Shown: positions 27,079-37,690, counted from the first letter of the stretch. The stretch: DNA of 64,000 nt from Bacillus sp. THAF10 (GCF_009363695.1 NZ_CP045403.1:2646001-2710000), one strand, 5' to 3'. Numbers and translations: made by a program. The notes: generated by a model not told the origin, from the sequence alone.

Positions 27079-28374
27079 TTAAGGTTTGGATTCCCCTTCT
27101 CCATCTCGAAAAGTTGTCACAATTGGATGAGGTTCCTCCCTAGAAGGAGAAGGAGTTGGAGTTGCATCTAAGTCGACTTTTCTCACAAACGGATAAATTA
27201 ATGCATGCCCTGCTCCAATGATACACATGAGAATGGGAATACTTTTTTCGGAATCGAAGAATAGAACCGCGATTAAGAAAAGGCATATGGAAGATATTCT
27301 CCCGAAATTCAAGAAAACCTCTCTGACGACAATATATTCTATTCTCATTTCCGCTGCCTTCCAACCTCTTCCTATCACGTCATAAGTCAAGGATATATAA
27401 GGAACAAGTAACAGCGGGTAAGCAATGGCAATCGTTACTGCGTATAAAAGTAGCTTTGTATAGGTTAAGTCAAAAATCAAAAAGAAGATAGCACCATAAA
27501 GAATTAACCCTCCAGCCAAAATCGCTTTCTTTCGATATTGCTTTTTTATCAACCTTGTTGCCAGGTAATAACAAACGAAGGCTACTGCAGAATTCAACAG
27601 TCCAAAAGTCCCAAGCGCAAGCTCACTATTAGTGGTAATAAACACGAGCACCGATACAGCAAAAAGAAATGTTCCTTCCCTTAAACCTTGAAAAAAGTGA
27701 GCATCGGTGATGTAACGCCAGTTAAGGTTGTTTTTTCTTTCCATAAAAATTCGTTTTAACTCATAATTACCTTCAGCCCCACGTCTTTTCAAAAATAAAC
27801 TCAAGACGACAGCTGCAAAAAACAGCCCAAGAGAAATCGTAAAGATAACGGTATATCCTGTGAACTGTTCTAAAGTAGAAATAATATAGCCAGCTGCTAT
27901 TGGGCCAATCATTCCTCCAACAGAAGTCACAATCCCTAAAAATCCATTAAAGAAGTCCCTTGTTTCAGGCTCCGTAATTTCAAATGTTAACACATTAAAC
28001 GCTAGCCAATAAAAGCCATACCCTATCCCAAGTATGGCGCCAAGGACCAATAAGTAGGTAGAAGCCTGCTCTCCTATAAACAAAACAAACAAATAAAAAA
28101 GTGCTAAGAAGATGACTCCCAGTCGTAGCACAATTACTCGATCAATTTTTTTGGCCCATCTGCCTGCGAGGATGAAGGTTAACGGCTGGAACACAACAAT
28201 GGCTAGGTTGTAAAGTCCCAAGTCGCTAAATTCTCCTGATTGCTTCCATAAATAAACATTTACAAAGGTATTGGATAAGGCGATGCTAAGGGAGTAAAGT
28301 CCACCGATAATTAAGAGTAACAGCAGGTCTTTATTTACTTCCACATCACCAATAAGTTTTTTAAGTGCTGCCAT
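27079..28374 (-). CDS. yqgE: Major facilitator superfamily transporter
   Basis: The 431-residue protein has twelve predicted helices with the MFS loop 2-3 pattern AGRWAKKIDRVIVLRLG. Its position between sodA and pbpA matches yqgE of B. subtilis. The substrate is unknown. The C-terminal 30 residues are hydrophilic (TPTPSPSREEPHP). GGAGCGGGG precedes the ATG. Confidence 0.85.
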   Translation of the reverse strand: MAALKKLIGDVEVNKDLLLLLIIGGLYSLSIALSNTFVNVYLWKQSGEFSDLGLYNLAIVVFQPLTFILAGRWAKKIDRVIVLRLGVIFLALFYLFVLFIGEQASTYLLVLGAILGIGYGFYWLAFNVLTFEITEPETRDFFNGFLGIVTSVGGMIGPIAAGYIISTLEQFTGYTVIFTISLGLFFAAVVLSLFLKRRGAEGNYELKRIFMERKNNLNWRYITDAHFFQGLREGTFLFAVSVLVFITTNSELALGTFGLLNSAVAFVCYYLATRLIKKQYRKKAILAGGLILYGAIFFLIFDLTYTKLLLYAVTIAIAYPLLLVPYISLTYDVIGRGWKAAEMRIEYIVVREVFLNFGRISSICLFLIAVLFFDSEKSIPILMCIIGAGHALIYPFVRKVDLDATPTPSPSREEPHPIVTTFRDGEGESKP

Positions 28375-28437
28375 ATGACCCCGCTCCTTTATCTACGTTT
28401 ATTGTGGCTTTTAGGAGCGAGAGTTATGTAAAAAAAG

Positions 28438-28470
28438 AAAAAACCCTCGCCATTAAAGACGAGAGTTTTT
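28438..28470 (-). terminator. Intrinsic terminator of sodA
   Basis: A stem with one mismatch (28438-28449 with 28460-28470) is flanked by A and T runs, just after the sodA stop. It lacks perfect pairing but has a long T tract. Confidence 0.75.
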
Positions 28471-28478
28471 TACCATTA

Positions 28479-29087
28479 TTATTTTGCTTCGTTATAAAGC
28501 TTGCCAACAACATCCCAGTTTACAACATTGTAAAATGCGTTGATGTAATCAGGACGGCGGTTTTGATAATTTAGGTAGTAAGCATGCTCCCAAACGTCAA
28601 GACCTAGAACTGGCGTTTTGCCTTCCATTAATGGATTGTCTTGGTTTGGAGTGCTCATAATTTCAAGCTCACCATTGTTTACCACTAACCAAGCCCAACC
28701 AGAACCAAAACGAGTAGCAGCTGCTTTAGAGAACTCTTCTTTGAAGTTGTCATAGCTACCAAATTTGCTTGTAATAGCGTCCGCTAGTTCTCCAGTTGGA
28801 GCAGATGCACCACCAGGAGTTAGGATGTTCCAGAACAAGCTATGGTTCGCATGGCCACCACCGTGGTTACGTACTGGAGTTTTGATGCTCTCAGGAACTG
28901 CATCCATGTTAGAGATTAACTCTTCCACACTTTTGCCTTGAAGATCTGTATGACCTTCTAACGCCGCGTTGATTCCAGTAACATATGTGTTATGGTGCTT
29001 AGTGTGATGAATGTTCATTGTTTCTTTGTCAATGTGAGGCTCTAATGCATCATAAGCATAAGGTAATTGTGGTAATTCGTATGCCAT
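28479..29087 (-). CDS. sodA: Superoxide dismutase, Mn type
   Basis: The enzyme converts superoxide to hydrogen peroxide. The four metal ligands are visible: His in [11 protein letters not shown], His in NHSLFWN, and Asp and His in [12 protein letters not shown]. Length (202) and the Gly/Gln pattern are those of the Mn/Fe family; in bacilli SodA uses manganese. GGAGG lies before the ATG. It stands alone between terminators. Confidence 0.97.
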   Translation of the reverse strand: MAYELPQLPYAYDALEPHIDKETMNIHHTKHHNTYVTGINAALEGHTDLQGKSVEELISNMDAVPESIKTPVRNHGGGHANHSLFWNILTPGGASAPTGELADAITSKFGSYDNFKEEFSKAAATRFGSGWAWLVVNNGELEIMSTPNQDNPLMEGKTPVLGLDVWEHAYYLNYQNRRPDYINAFYNVVNWDVVGKLYNEAK

Positions 29088-29206
29088 AATTAACTCCTCC
29101 TAATTTGTTATGTAAGTTTCAGAATCATAAGAAACATCGTTCTAATGACCTGTATTTTCAGATTACCAAAACTTGCACAATCTTTCAATAAATCTGCATG
29201 AATGAT

Positions 29207-30214
<1,008 letters not shown>

Positions 30215-30287
30215 TTACTTTTAAACAATTCTAGTATATCCTTATTGGATTAATCCATGAAGGATTTATACAACTAAGTAATGAAAG

Positions 30288-30767
30288 TTATATGAAGAAA
30301 AGAAAGACAATAATCATGATGACTTGGATAATTCCTTTTACAAGCGCAGAGCTAAACAAACCTACAACAGAACCAACACCTGCTTTTAACGCCAGTTTTA
30401 CACTATTCTTTCGAACCAACAGCTCTCCTATCACTGCTCCAATGAAAGGACCAAGAATGATTCCTGCTACCGGAATAACAAACGGACCAATTAAAAGCCC
30501 AATGGTACTTCCCCAAATTGAAGCTTTACTGCCTCCAAATTTTTTCACTCCTAATACATTGGAAAAATAATCAGCAACAAAAAGAAGGATGACAAATAGT
30601 GCGGTAATCACCCAAAACAGCCAGGTTAATTCTTCAAAAGAAAAAAAGATACCATAAAGAATAAACCCACCAACAAGAAACAAAACACTAGGGATAATCG
30701 GATACACTAGTCCAATAAAGGAAATGACAAAAAGTGCGATAATGATAACCCAATACAGAATGTCCAT
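30288..30767 (-). CDS. yqgC: DUF456 family membrane protein
   Basis: The 159-residue protein has four to five hydrophobic helices with glycine-rich turns ([20 protein letters not shown]) typical of DUF456. Function unknown. Length and position between sodA and the yqgB/yqfZ region match B. subtilis YqgC. The preceding gene is the Na/Pi cotransporter, from which it is separated by a terminator. Confidence 0.85.
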   Translation of the reverse strand: MDILYWVIIIALFVISFIGLVYPIIPSVLFLVGGFILYGIFFSFEELTWLFWVITALFVILLFVADYFSNVLGVKKFGGSKASIWGSTIGLLIGPFVIPVAGIILGPFIGAVIGELLVRKNSVKLALKAGVGSVVGLFSSALVKGIIQVIMIIVFLFFI

Positions 30768-30791
30768 TTTTTCCCTCCAACCATAATAAAA

Positions 30792-30817
30792 AGCCAGACT
30801 CGAAGTAGAGTCTGGCT
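30792..30817 (-). terminator. Intrinsic terminator of the Na/Pi cotransporter gene
   Basis: A perfect 10-bp stem (30792-30801 with 30808-30817) with a 6-nt loop is followed on the minus strand by five T residues. Confidence 0.9.
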
Positions 30818-30828
30818 ATATTTTACCA

Positions 30829-32469
30829 TTATAATGTTCCGTGGTCTTCTCCTAATACTGCTTCAGCAATATTAACTGCGTGGTCACCAATACGCTCAAG
30901 GTTACTGATGATATCAACAAAGACGATACCTGCTTGACCTGTGCATAATCCTTCATTTAAACGAAGGATATGCTTTTTACGTAAGGATCTTTCCATTTTA
31001 TCTATTTGGTCTTCTTTCATTCTTACATCATTTGCAAGTTCTTTATTATTTAATTTTAGTGATTCAATCGCTTCTTTTACTGTAGAGATCGTCAACGTGA
31101 ACATTTCTTCAAGATCTTTTTCTGCTTGCTCTGTAAGATCCACTTTATTAGCCAATTTATAATCCACAAGCTCTACAATGTTTTCAAAGTGATCTCCAAT
31201 TCTTTCTATATCACGAACGGTATCCATTAAAACGGAATGCTCTTCTGATTCATTATCTGTCAAGGAGCTAGAAGATAGCTTCACAAGGTAATCCGTAATT
31301 TTTCTGTCTAAATTGTTGATTGCTTCTTCAATAGAGTAAGCTTGCTCAGAATATTTAGCTGTACCCGTTTTTAAATATTCATAGGAAGATTCAAGACCAA
31401 CTACTGAAAAATCTCCCATTCTCAACACTTCCTCTTTTGCTTGTCCTAAAGCAAGAGAAGGAGATTGCTCTATAAAAATAGGGTCAAGATGTTTTGCCTT
31501 ATATTCAATCACTGAATCATCACCTGGAATAATCTTTGTTACGATTAACGCAAGTAGCCCAATGAATGGGAACTGAATAATAACATTGGCGATATTAAAA
31601 GAACCGTGTGCAAATGCTATCGTCATTTCAGGATTTAAATTTAATGTATTTTGCAAGTACAAAACAAACTTCTCAAACGGCACTAATAGGATTAATACAA
31701 TCGTTGTTCCAACAAGATTAAACATTACATGGGACAATGCTGCACGTTTTGCTGCCACAGAAGCACCAATTGCCGCCAATACTGCTGTAATGGTGGTTCC
31801 GATATTATCACCAAATAATACTGGTAATGCAGCGTCCAAACTAATAGCACCCTGTCCAAATAGTTCCTGCAATATTCCTATAGTCGCACTAGAACTTTGT
31901 ACAATAACAGTAAATACCGTACCAATTACTACACCAAGAATAGGATTGTCACTCATGGTTACTGTTAAATCATAAAAAGCTTGTAACTCTCTTAATGGCT
32001 TTAAGCCGTCGCCCATAATACCTAAACCTAAGAATAATGCCCCAAATCCAAATACTACTTGACCTAAGTACTGTATTTTCTGCTTTTTAAAGAAAAACAG
32101 TAAAATTGCTCCGGCTGCAATAATAGGCAGCGCATAATCGGATATTTTGATTCCGATGATAAAAGCTGTAACTGTGGTACCAACATTGGCACCCATAATA
32201 ACTCCAATGGCTTGCCTTAAGGACATAAACCCTGCACTTACTAACCCAACCGTTAAGGCAGTGGTACCTGAGCTAGATTGAATTAGAATCGTTACAATAA
32301 TACCCGCTAATACACCCATAAACGGATTTGTCGTAAAACGATCCAGGATATCTCTTAGCTTATCTCCTGCTGATTTTTGTAGTCCGTCACCCATGTATTT
32401 AATCCCAAAAAGGAAAATACCCAGACCACCAATAAATTCAAATATTAACTTCTGAACATCCAAGTCCAA
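30829..32469 (-). CDS. Na/Pi cotransporter family protein with C-terminal PhoU-like domain
   Basis: The protein has about nine helices containing the two QSSSxTT-type repeats of SLC34/NptA transporters (LIQSSSGTTALTVG and VIVQSSSATIGIL). From about residue 345 there is a PhoU-like helical domain (VRDIERIGDHFENI, SNLERIGDHAVNIA). It moves phosphate with sodium, and the PhoU part may gate it. The longer open frame starts 14 codons upstream without a ribosome site; the TTG at 32467-32469 follows AAGGGG and gives MDLDVQKLIF, the usual start. Uptake or export cannot be told from sequence. Confidence 0.87.
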   Translation of the reverse strand: MDLDVQKLIFEFIGGLGIFLFGIKYMGDGLQKSAGDKLRDILDRFTTNPFMGVLAGIIVTILIQSSSGTTALTVGLVSAGFMSLRQAIGVIMGANVGTTVTAFIIGIKISDYALPIIAAGAILLFFFKKQKIQYLGQVVFGFGALFLGLGIMGDGLKPLRELQAFYDLTVTMSDNPILGVVIGTVFTVIVQSSSATIGILQELFGQGAISLDAALPVLFGDNIGTTITAVLAAIGASVAAKRAALSHVMFNLVGTTIVLILLVPFEKFVLYLQNTLNLNPEMTIAFAHGSFNIANVIIQFPFIGLLALIVTKIIPGDDSVIEYKAKHLDPIFIEQSPSLALGQAKEEVLRMGDFSVVGLESSYEYLKTGTAKYSEQAYSIEEAINNLDRKITDYLVKLSSSSLTDNESEEHSVLMDTVRDIERIGDHFENIVELVDYKLANKVDLTEQAEKDLEEMFTLTISTVKEAIESLKLNNKELANDVRMKEDQIDKMERSLRKKHILRLNEGLCTGQAGIVFVDIISNLERIGDHAVNIAEAVLGEDHGTL

Positions 32470-32584
32470 TTCATTCAACCCCTTAATCGAAAGACTAATT
32501 TCGCTCGACAAAAATCTACAAATTGAAAACCACCTATTATTATTAACCCAATATTATGGTATTGTAAATAACCAACTTCATAAA

Positions 32585-32601
32585 TTTACATTATCTTTAC
32601 A
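32585..32601. promoter_or_regulatory. Pair of PhoP-like TTTACA repeats
   Basis: TTTACA occurs at 32585-32590 and 32596-32601, 11 bases apart, in the region between the divergent Na/Pi cotransporter and DUF1189 genes. Two repeats alone are weak; four are usual. Confidence 0.3.
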
Positions 32602-32709
32602 AAACGTAATGAAGATTTTACATTGTACATGTTGACAAAATAATTAATTGTTCTCTCTCTTCAATTAAGGTACGATAAAAAAGTAATTTTACATAAAAGG
32701 ATGAGCAAA

Positions 32710-33222
32710 TTGAACCTATTTTCGCAATTTATTATAAGTCTCTATTCTCCAAAAACCATGGCAACTTTTCGGTTTCAAGGAATTGGCAAAACTATTCTTT
32801 ACATATTTTTTCTTGTTCTTGTCACTTCTATTCCCCTTTTCATCAGTTTCGGAACCAATGCTTTTACCGTAACAGCTAATACGGAGGAATTTTCTGAAAC
32901 GAATTTAGAACATTTAATGATCGTTTTTATTGTCCTTGGATATTTGTATTTTTGCGGAATAAAATTTGTACAAATTAGCATGTTGGCATTGGTTGGATTA
33001 CTCATAAAAAGCAGACTAAAACGGACAAATTTACAGTATCGCCACACATGGAGATTATCCGCTTATGCTGTGACGCTTCCGACCCTACTTTTTTCTTTAC
33101 TACAAGCATTTCAAATAGAGTACCCTTATTCTGAAAGCTTAAATCCTCTGATTAGCTTTGGGTTATGTACTCTCCTACTGTTTTTCATTATTAAAGAAAT
33201 TAAAGTGAAAAAGCCTCAATAA
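32710..33222 (+). CDS. DUF1189 family membrane protein, short variant
   Basis: The start (SLYSPKTMATFRFQGIGKTILY) and the end (KFVQISMLALVGLLI...RHTWRLSAYAVTLPTLLFSLL) are typical of DUF1189, which in B. subtilis corresponds to YqgB near here. The usual proteins are about 250 residues with an external domain between the first two helices. Here that part is only some 20 residues (TNAFTVTANTEEFSETNLEH), so the protein is 170 residues with four or five helices. The ATG at 32701 directly abuts AAAAGG; the TTG at 32710 with seven-base spacing fits better and gives MNLFSQF. Function unknown. Confidence 0.7.
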   Translation: MNLFSQFIISLYSPKTMATFRFQGIGKTILYIFFLVLVTSIPLFISFGTNAFTVTANTEEFSETNLEHLMIVFIVLGYLYFCGIKFVQISMLALVGLLIKSRLKRTNLQYRHTWRLSAYAVTLPTLLFSLLQAFQIEYPYSESLNPLISFGLCTLLLFFIIKEIKVKKPQ

Positions 33223-33252
33223 AAACATCGGCGGTATGTCGATGTTTTTTTA
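33221..33252 (+). terminator. Intrinsic terminator of the DUF1189 gene
   Basis: A 10-bp stem (33221-33230 with 33240-33249) with a 9-nt loop is followed by T residues. It begins at the stop codon. Confidence 0.85.
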
Positions 33253-33261
33253 TCATTTTTT

Positions 33262-33300
33262 TCTCGGACAAGCATATAGTGAACTAAACACAGTCCGAGA
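33262..33300 (+). other. Perfect 8-bp inverted repeat in the yqfZ leader
   Basis: TCTCGGAC (33262-33269) and GTCCGAGA (33293-33300) flank 23 bases containing the AT-rich CATATAGT. The right arm runs straight into the AGGAG ribosome site of yqfZ, so pairing in RNA would cover it. It could instead be a protein-binding operator around a -10 element. Confidence 0.4.
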
Positions 33301-33312
33301 GGAGAAAATTTC

Positions 33313-33654
33313 ATGATTCGTTTTTTCGTTGTCGCTCTTATTTTCATTACAATATACAGCATATATTATGACCTATCCTCTGGAACCATTCCTGAGACGG
33401 TATCCTCAAATACAACGGTTTCACCATTACAAGCTGATACCTCGGGTAATGAAGAGAGCTCTGAAACCTCTAAACCCTACATAGAAGTGGAGATAAAGGC
33501 CGGTGACACTGTTCTGACTGTTGCTGAAAAAATGACAAATAAACCTATCCCCGTGTCCATCCAACAGCTTATTGAAGATTTTCAAATTTTAAACAATGGC
33601 ACCGCTCCAGAAAAAATTCAAATCGGAAAAACATACAAGTTTCCTGTCTATTAG
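33313..33654 (+). CDS. yqfZ: LysM-like domain protein YqfZ
   Basis: The 113-residue protein has an N-terminal signal-anchor helix (residues 2-17), a Ser/Thr-rich linker and a C-terminal LysM-like fold beginning KAGDTVLTVAEKM and ending IQIGKTYKFPVY. It is likely bound to peptidoglycan outside the membrane. In B. subtilis yqfZ sits beside ispG and is thought to belong to the sporulation set. AGAGGAG lies before the ATG. A terminator overlaps the stop codon. Confidence 0.82.
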   Translation: MIRFFVVALIFITIYSIYYDLSSGTIPETVSSNTTVSPLQADTSGNEESSETSKPYIEVEIKAGDTVLTVAEKMTNKPIPVSIQQLIEDFQILNNGTAPEKIQIGKTYKFPVY

Positions 33655-33672
33655 AAGACAGGAAACTTTTTC
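33639..33672 (+). terminator. Intrinsic terminator of yqfZ
   Basis: An 11-bp perfect stem (33639-33649 with 33658-33668) includes the end of the coding region and is followed by four T residues. Confidence 0.85.
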
Positions 33673-33809
33673 ACTTGTCATTACAGAAGGTGATTGTTAA
33701 AATATGTTGGGAGTTAGTGGATATTACTAGCTTTTTTAATCATGAAAAGGTAATCTGAGGTTATAGATGTTTGATCACAAAGATCATTTTCTAAAGGAGC
33801 GATTCACTC

Positions 33810-34916
33810 GTGAATGAAATTATACATCGTACGAAAACCCGCCCTGTCAAGGTTGGAGATTTGACAATCGGCGGTAGTAATGAACTGTTTATTCAAAGTA
33901 TGACCACAACCAAAACGCATGATGTAGAAGCTACGGTTGCTGAGATTAAACGCTTAGAGGAGGCAGGCTGTCAGGTTGTTCGTGTTGCTTGTCCAGACGA
34001 GCGGGCAGCGAATGCCATTGCTGATATCAAAAAACAAATTAACATCCCCCTTGTAGTGGACATTCATTTTGATTACAAGCTTGCTTTAAAAGCAATCGAA
34101 GGCGGAGCAGACAAGATTCGAATCAACCCTGGGAACATTGGCCGTCGTGAGAAGGTAGAAGCAGTTGTGAAAGCCTGTAAGGAAAAAGGCATTCCAATCC
34201 GCATTGGTGTAAACGCAGGCTCACTTGAAAAACGTATTATCGAGAAATATGGCTACCCTACAGCTGACGGCATGGTGGAAAGTGCCCTTCATCATATCAA
34301 GATTTTAGAGGACCTTGATTTTCACGATATCATCGTGTCCATGAAAGCATCTGATGTGAACCTGGCAATTGAAGCTTATGAAAAAGCGGCGAAAGCATTT
34401 GACTATCCGCTTCACCTCGGAATTACTGAGTCAGGTACTCTTTTTGCTGGAACCGTTAAAAGTGCTGCAGGATTAGGAGCAATTCTCAGCAAAGGCATCG
34501 GGAATACATTACGTATTTCCTTAAGCGCAGATCCAGTAGAGGAAGTAAAGGTTGCCCGTGAATTATTGAAGTCATTTGGATTATCATCCAATGCTGCTAC
34601 CTTGATATCCTGCCCTACTTGCGGAAGAATTGAAATTGACCTAATTAGTATTGCGAATGAAGTGGAAGAATACATTTCTACCATTAAAGCTCCAATTAAA
34701 GTCGCTGTTTTAGGTTGTGCAGTGAACGGACCTGGTGAAGCTCGCGAGGCCGATATTGGTATTGCTGGTGCGCGAAATGAAGGCTTGCTGTTCCGCAAAG
34801 GAGAAATTGTTCGGAAAGTTCCTGAAGCCACCATGGTTGATGAGTTGAAAAAAGAAATTGATAAAATTGCAGAAGAATATTTCGCTCAACAGGAAGAAGA
34901 AAAAGCAAAAGCTTGA
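33810..34916 (+). CDS. ispG: 4-hydroxy-3-methylbut-2-enyl diphosphate synthase IspG
   Basis: IspG (GcpE) makes HMBPP from MEcPP in the methylerythritol-phosphate isoprenoid pathway with a 4Fe-4S cluster. Ligands are in SCPTCGR (about residue 268) and [10 protein letters not shown] (about 303), with the fourth, Glu, in [11 protein letters not shown]. The TIM barrel starts [11 protein letters not shown]. The start is GTG, with AAAGGAG ten bases upstream. Normal length 368. Its partner IspH is at 44 kb in this window. Confidence 0.97.
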   Translation: MNEIIHRTKTRPVKVGDLTIGGSNELFIQSMTTTKTHDVEATVAEIKRLEEAGCQVVRVACPDERAANAIADIKKQINIPLVVDIHFDYKLALKAIEGGADKIRINPGNIGRREKVEAVVKACKEKGIPIRIGVNAGSLEKRIIEKYGYPTADGMVESALHHIKILEDLDFHDIIVSMKASDVNLAIEAYEKAAKAFDYPLHLGITESGTLFAGTVKSAAGLGAILSKGIGNTLRISLSADPVEEVKVARELLKSFGLSSNAATLISCPTCGRIEIDLISIANEVEEYISTIKAPIKVAVLGCAVNGPGEAREADIGIAGARNEGLLFRKGEIVRKVPEATMVDELKKEIDKIAEEYFAQQEEEKAKA

Positions 34917-34941
34917 CACCATTAAGGTGCCAAGCTTTTTT
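34907..34941 (+). terminator. Intrinsic terminator of ispG
   Basis: A long stem with one mismatch (34907-34920 with 34926-34939), overlapping the stop codon, ends in six T residues. Confidence 0.88.
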
Positions 34942-34954
34942 CGTTCTCTCACGG

Positions 34955-35368
34955 TTAAAACAAAGGCAGAACAAAGATCCCAACGACAATCGAAACAATA
35001 CCTATTCCGATTGCCCATGCTCCTAACCCTGCTGCCCCACGTTTACGGGCAATAAAGCCGACGATAATTCCAGCAGCTCCCATAATGATTGGGAGGAAGA
35101 ACAAGGAGAGAATGGATAAGGCTAAACCTAAAAATCCTAGACCTCTTCCGCTCATTCCCATTACGTCACTGCGTTCTTCTTCAAATATAGCCTCACGTTC
35201 CCTATTTCTGTCCGCTTCGACAATCGGGCGAGCTGGAGCAACTTCCGCTGCGTGCTCTTCTAAAAATTCCCGGTGGCCCTTCGCTCTAGAAACATGAGGT
35301 TCTTCATAAGCCACGTCTGAATCAAAACGGTCAAGTTTCTCTTCGTTTTTCTCAAATTCACTTGCCAT
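34955..35368 (-). CDS. yqfX: YqfX family membrane protein (DUF4190-like)
   Basis: The 137-residue protein has a charged N-terminal half (EFEKNEEKLDRFDSDVAYEEP) and two glycine-rich helices (GRGLGFLGLALSILSLFFLP and GLGAWAIGIGIVSIVVGIFVLPLF), a pattern of the DUF4190 group. Function unknown. It is convergent with ispG and sits between ispG and yqfW as in B. subtilis. Confidence 0.82.
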   Translation of the reverse strand: MASEFEKNEEKLDRFDSDVAYEEPHVSRAKGHREFLEEHAAEVAPARPIVEADRNREREAIFEEERSDVMGMSGRGLGFLGLALSILSLFFLPIIMGAAGIIVGFIARKRGAAGLGAWAIGIGIVSIVVGIFVLPLF

Positions 35369-35509
35369 TCGTATCCCTCGCTTTCTTAAGAAGTTAGGAG
35401 CATTACTTATTATGAACCATTGAATGCATAAACATGGTTGTTAATCTTTGTTAAGTTTAAAGGGACAAAATATGATAAACTATAGTTAACATCAAGCTGG
35501 GAGGAAGAC

Positions 35510-36091
35510 ATGAGAAAAAGATTTGGAATCGATATCGATGGGACGCTAACATGCCCTACAACCTTTATCCCTTTTATTAATAATACGTTAAATAAAAACA
35601 TTACTTTTGAAGATATGACTCAATACGACTTAACTCCATTAATGGGGTTAACCGAAGAACAGTTTTGGAAATGGATGGACGAGATGGAACCACTCATATA
35701 TAAGGATGCCCCTCTTGCCAAAGGAGCTAAAGCGATTGTTCAAAACTGGAAACAACATCATGACTTATATTTTATTAGTGCAAGAAGAAAGCACTTATTA
35801 GATGTCACATGCAAGTGGTTTAATAAAAAGGATATTGATTATGATCACCTAGAGCTCATTGGTACACATAATAAAATTGCCGCAGTAAAAAATCATAACA
35901 TCGACATCTTCTTTGAAGATAAACATGATAATGCTTGTGATATTAGTGAGGAATGCAAAATACCAGTTATCCTATTTGATACCCCCTATAACCGCGAGCC
36001 TATTCCTTCAAATGTTCATCGAGTGAAGAGTTGGAGAGAAGCAAATAAAAAAGTGGAAACCCTATTTACTAAAATACCCGCTTATAAATAA
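35510..36091 (+). CDS. yqfW: HAD-superfamily nucleotidase YqfW
   Basis: The 193-residue protein has the HAD motif I FGIDIDGTLTC with the nucleophile Asp, motif II in YFISARRKH, and motif IV FFEDKHDNA. It resembles 5'(3')-deoxyribonucleotidases (NT5C-like) and YqfW. The phosphatase substrate is inferred to be a nucleotide monophosphate. GGAGGA precedes the ATG. It ends at a terminator shared with the small gene facing it. Confidence 0.85.
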   Translation: MRKRFGIDIDGTLTCPTTFIPFINNTLNKNITFEDMTQYDLTPLMGLTEEQFWKWMDEMEPLIYKDAPLAKGAKAIVQNWKQHHDLYFISARRKHLLDVTCKWFNKKDIDYDHLELIGTHNKIAAVKNHNIDIFFEDKHDNACDISEECKIPVILFDTPYNREPIPSNVHRVKSWREANKKVETLFTKIPAYK

Positions 36092-36128
36092 GAAGTTCTA
36101 CTAGCAACAATTCTTTTGAAAAACTAAA

Positions 36129-36164
36129 AAACTGCGGAAGCCCAAATTTAGGCTTCCGCAGTTT
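36129..36164. terminator. Bidirectional terminator between yqfW and the 52-residue gene
   Basis: A perfect 14-bp stem (36129-36142 with 36151-36164) with an 8-nt loop ends one base before the stop codon of the minus-strand gene. A runs precede it and T runs follow, so it works for both genes. Confidence 0.9.
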
Positions 36165-36323
36165 CTATTTTTTCATCATACGAATTAAATATGACTCAAC
36201 CTCTTTCACAAAGTCTTCTGCATTCATATCTTCTCCGTTTGTACCCAATTCTTTTAAGGTTTGCATCAAATTCATCAGCTCTTCTTTTCTTAAAGAAGCA
36301 AATGTTTCATTCCCTGTTGTCAT
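36165..36323 (-). CDS. Small acidic/amphipathic protein of 52 residues, unknown
   Basis: The product begins MTTGNETFASLRKEELMNLM and ends LIRMMKK. It is helical and charged with a short EDMNAEDFVKEVE section. I do not recognise a family. Support: an ATG with AAGGG eight bases upstream, and a stop codon that abuts a strong terminator shared with yqfW. It lies between zur and yqfW. It was too short to appear in a usual 60-codon cut-off. Confidence 0.62.
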   Translation of the reverse strand: MTTGNETFASLRKEELMNLMQTLKELGTNGEDMNAEDFVKEVESYLIRMMKK

Positions 36324-36443
36324 CTAGAACACCCTTATATAATCATTTAGGACATCTTTCGATTCATCCCTCTTATTTCTTAGGGCACGAATTAAAAAAT
36401 AGGAGGTATTAACTATATATGAAAATAAGGGAGAAATGTGACT

Positions 36444-36854
36444 TCACACGCATTCAGGGCATTTTCCGTAAATTTCAAATTTATGGCCGGTAACATCATA
36501 GCCTTTTAAATTTTCTTCTAACATCTGCATTGGGCATGTTTCAATTTCCTTCGTTTTTCCGCAAGCCAAACAAATAAAATGATGATGATGGTGCTTGGTA
36601 GAACAAGTAAATCGAAAATGCTTTTCCCCTGAAAGCTCTGTTGTTTCAAGAATGCCTAACTCAACAAAAAGAGCAAGGTTTCGATAAATTGTATCAAAGC
36701 TTAGCCCAGGATAGTCGTCTTTCATAAAATCCAAAACATCTTTTGCCGTCAGATACTTGTCCTCATTTGCGAACAATTCCAGCATTTCCTGGCGCTTCCC
36801 TGTATATTTAAAGCCCTTATCTTTCATTAAAGTCAAAGCCTGTGAAACATTCAT
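36444..36854 (-). CDS. zur: Fur-family zinc uptake regulator Zur
   Basis: This is the zinc-sensing repressor (136 residues). The winged-helix part ends [16 protein letters not shown], followed by the regulatory metal site [19 protein letters not shown] and the structural zinc cysteines C..C and CPEC at the end. Fur or PerR are alternatives, but the operon with a zinc ABC transporter makes Zur most likely. The start overlaps the permease end by 4 bases. Same place as zur (yqfV) of B. subtilis. Confidence 0.9.
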   Translation of the reverse strand: MNVSQALTLMKDKGFKYTGKRQEMLELFANEDKYLTAKDVLDFMKDDYPGLSFDTIYRNLALFVELGILETTELSGEKHFRFTCSTKHHHHHFICLACGKTKEIETCPMQMLEENLKGYDVTGHKFEIYGKCPECV

Positions 36855-37690
36855 CCTTTTGACCCCCTTATCTTATTCAAAATAATTGTTCCAATCAAAA
36901 TAAGGACAGAAATAATGACAATGGTTCCTCCTGGCGCCAAATCTAGATAGAAGGAGGAAATAAGCCCCCCAATCACTGCTATCTCCCCAAATAAAATAGC
37001 AAGAAATATCGTTTGCTTAAAACCCCTGCTCAGCCGCATACTCGCTGCCACTGGCAATGTCATTAACGAAGATACTAACAGAATCCCTACAATACGCATG
37101 GAAGCAGCAATCACAAGCGCAACCATTACTATAAATAAGAGATGAAAAAACTTACTATTGACTCCTGATATCTTTGCATGCTCCTCATCAAAGGAAAGCA
37201 CAAATAATTCCTTATAGAAAAGGATAACGGTAATCGTTACTCCTATTGTCACAATAAAAACCGTCCAAAAATCTCCCGCTGTAACGGCACTTACACTTCC
37301 AAAAAGAAAATTAAATAAATCAGTATTAAAACCATCAGCAAGTGATATAAAAATAACACCCAGACCTATTCCTGATGATAATATAATCGGAATAGCAAGT
37401 TCTTGATAATGCTTATACACTTCTCGTAGCTTTTCTATAAATAAAGCCCCTGTAACGGAAAATGCCATCCCAAAATAAATAGGGCTCACACCAGTCATCA
37501 TGCCAAATCTCTTTTCAACTAACAGGCTTGCAGCGATTCCGGCCAAGGTGACGTGACTTAAGGCATCTGCAATAAGAGACAAGCGCCTCACCACCACAAA
37601 CACACCTAATAGTGGTGCTAAGAAACCAATTAAAATTCCTGTAAAAAAAGCATTTCTTAAAAATTCAAACTGCATTAAAGCTGTAATCAT
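36851..37690 (-). CDS. Zinc ABC transporter permease (ZnuB/ZurM type)
   Basis: The 279-residue ABC-3 permease has eight to nine helices and the family stretch [27 protein letters not shown]. It works with the ATPase encoded directly before it, overlapping by 4 bases. The import substrate is inferred from Zur in the same operon and its Zur box. Manganese is the alternative for the family. Confidence 0.9.
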   Translation of the reverse strand: MITALMQFEFLRNAFFTGILIGFLAPLLGVFVVVRRLSLIADALSHVTLAGIAASLLVEKRFGMMTGVSPIYFGMAFSVTGALFIEKLREVYKHYQELAIPIILSSGIGLGVIFISLADGFNTDLFNFLFGSVSAVTAGDFWTVFIVTIGVTITVILFYKELFVLSFDEEHAKISGVNSKFFHLLFIVMVALVIAASMRIVGILLVSSLMTLPVAASMRLSRGFKQTIFLAILFGEIAVIGGLISSFYLDLAPGGTIVIISVLILIGTIILNKIRGSKG

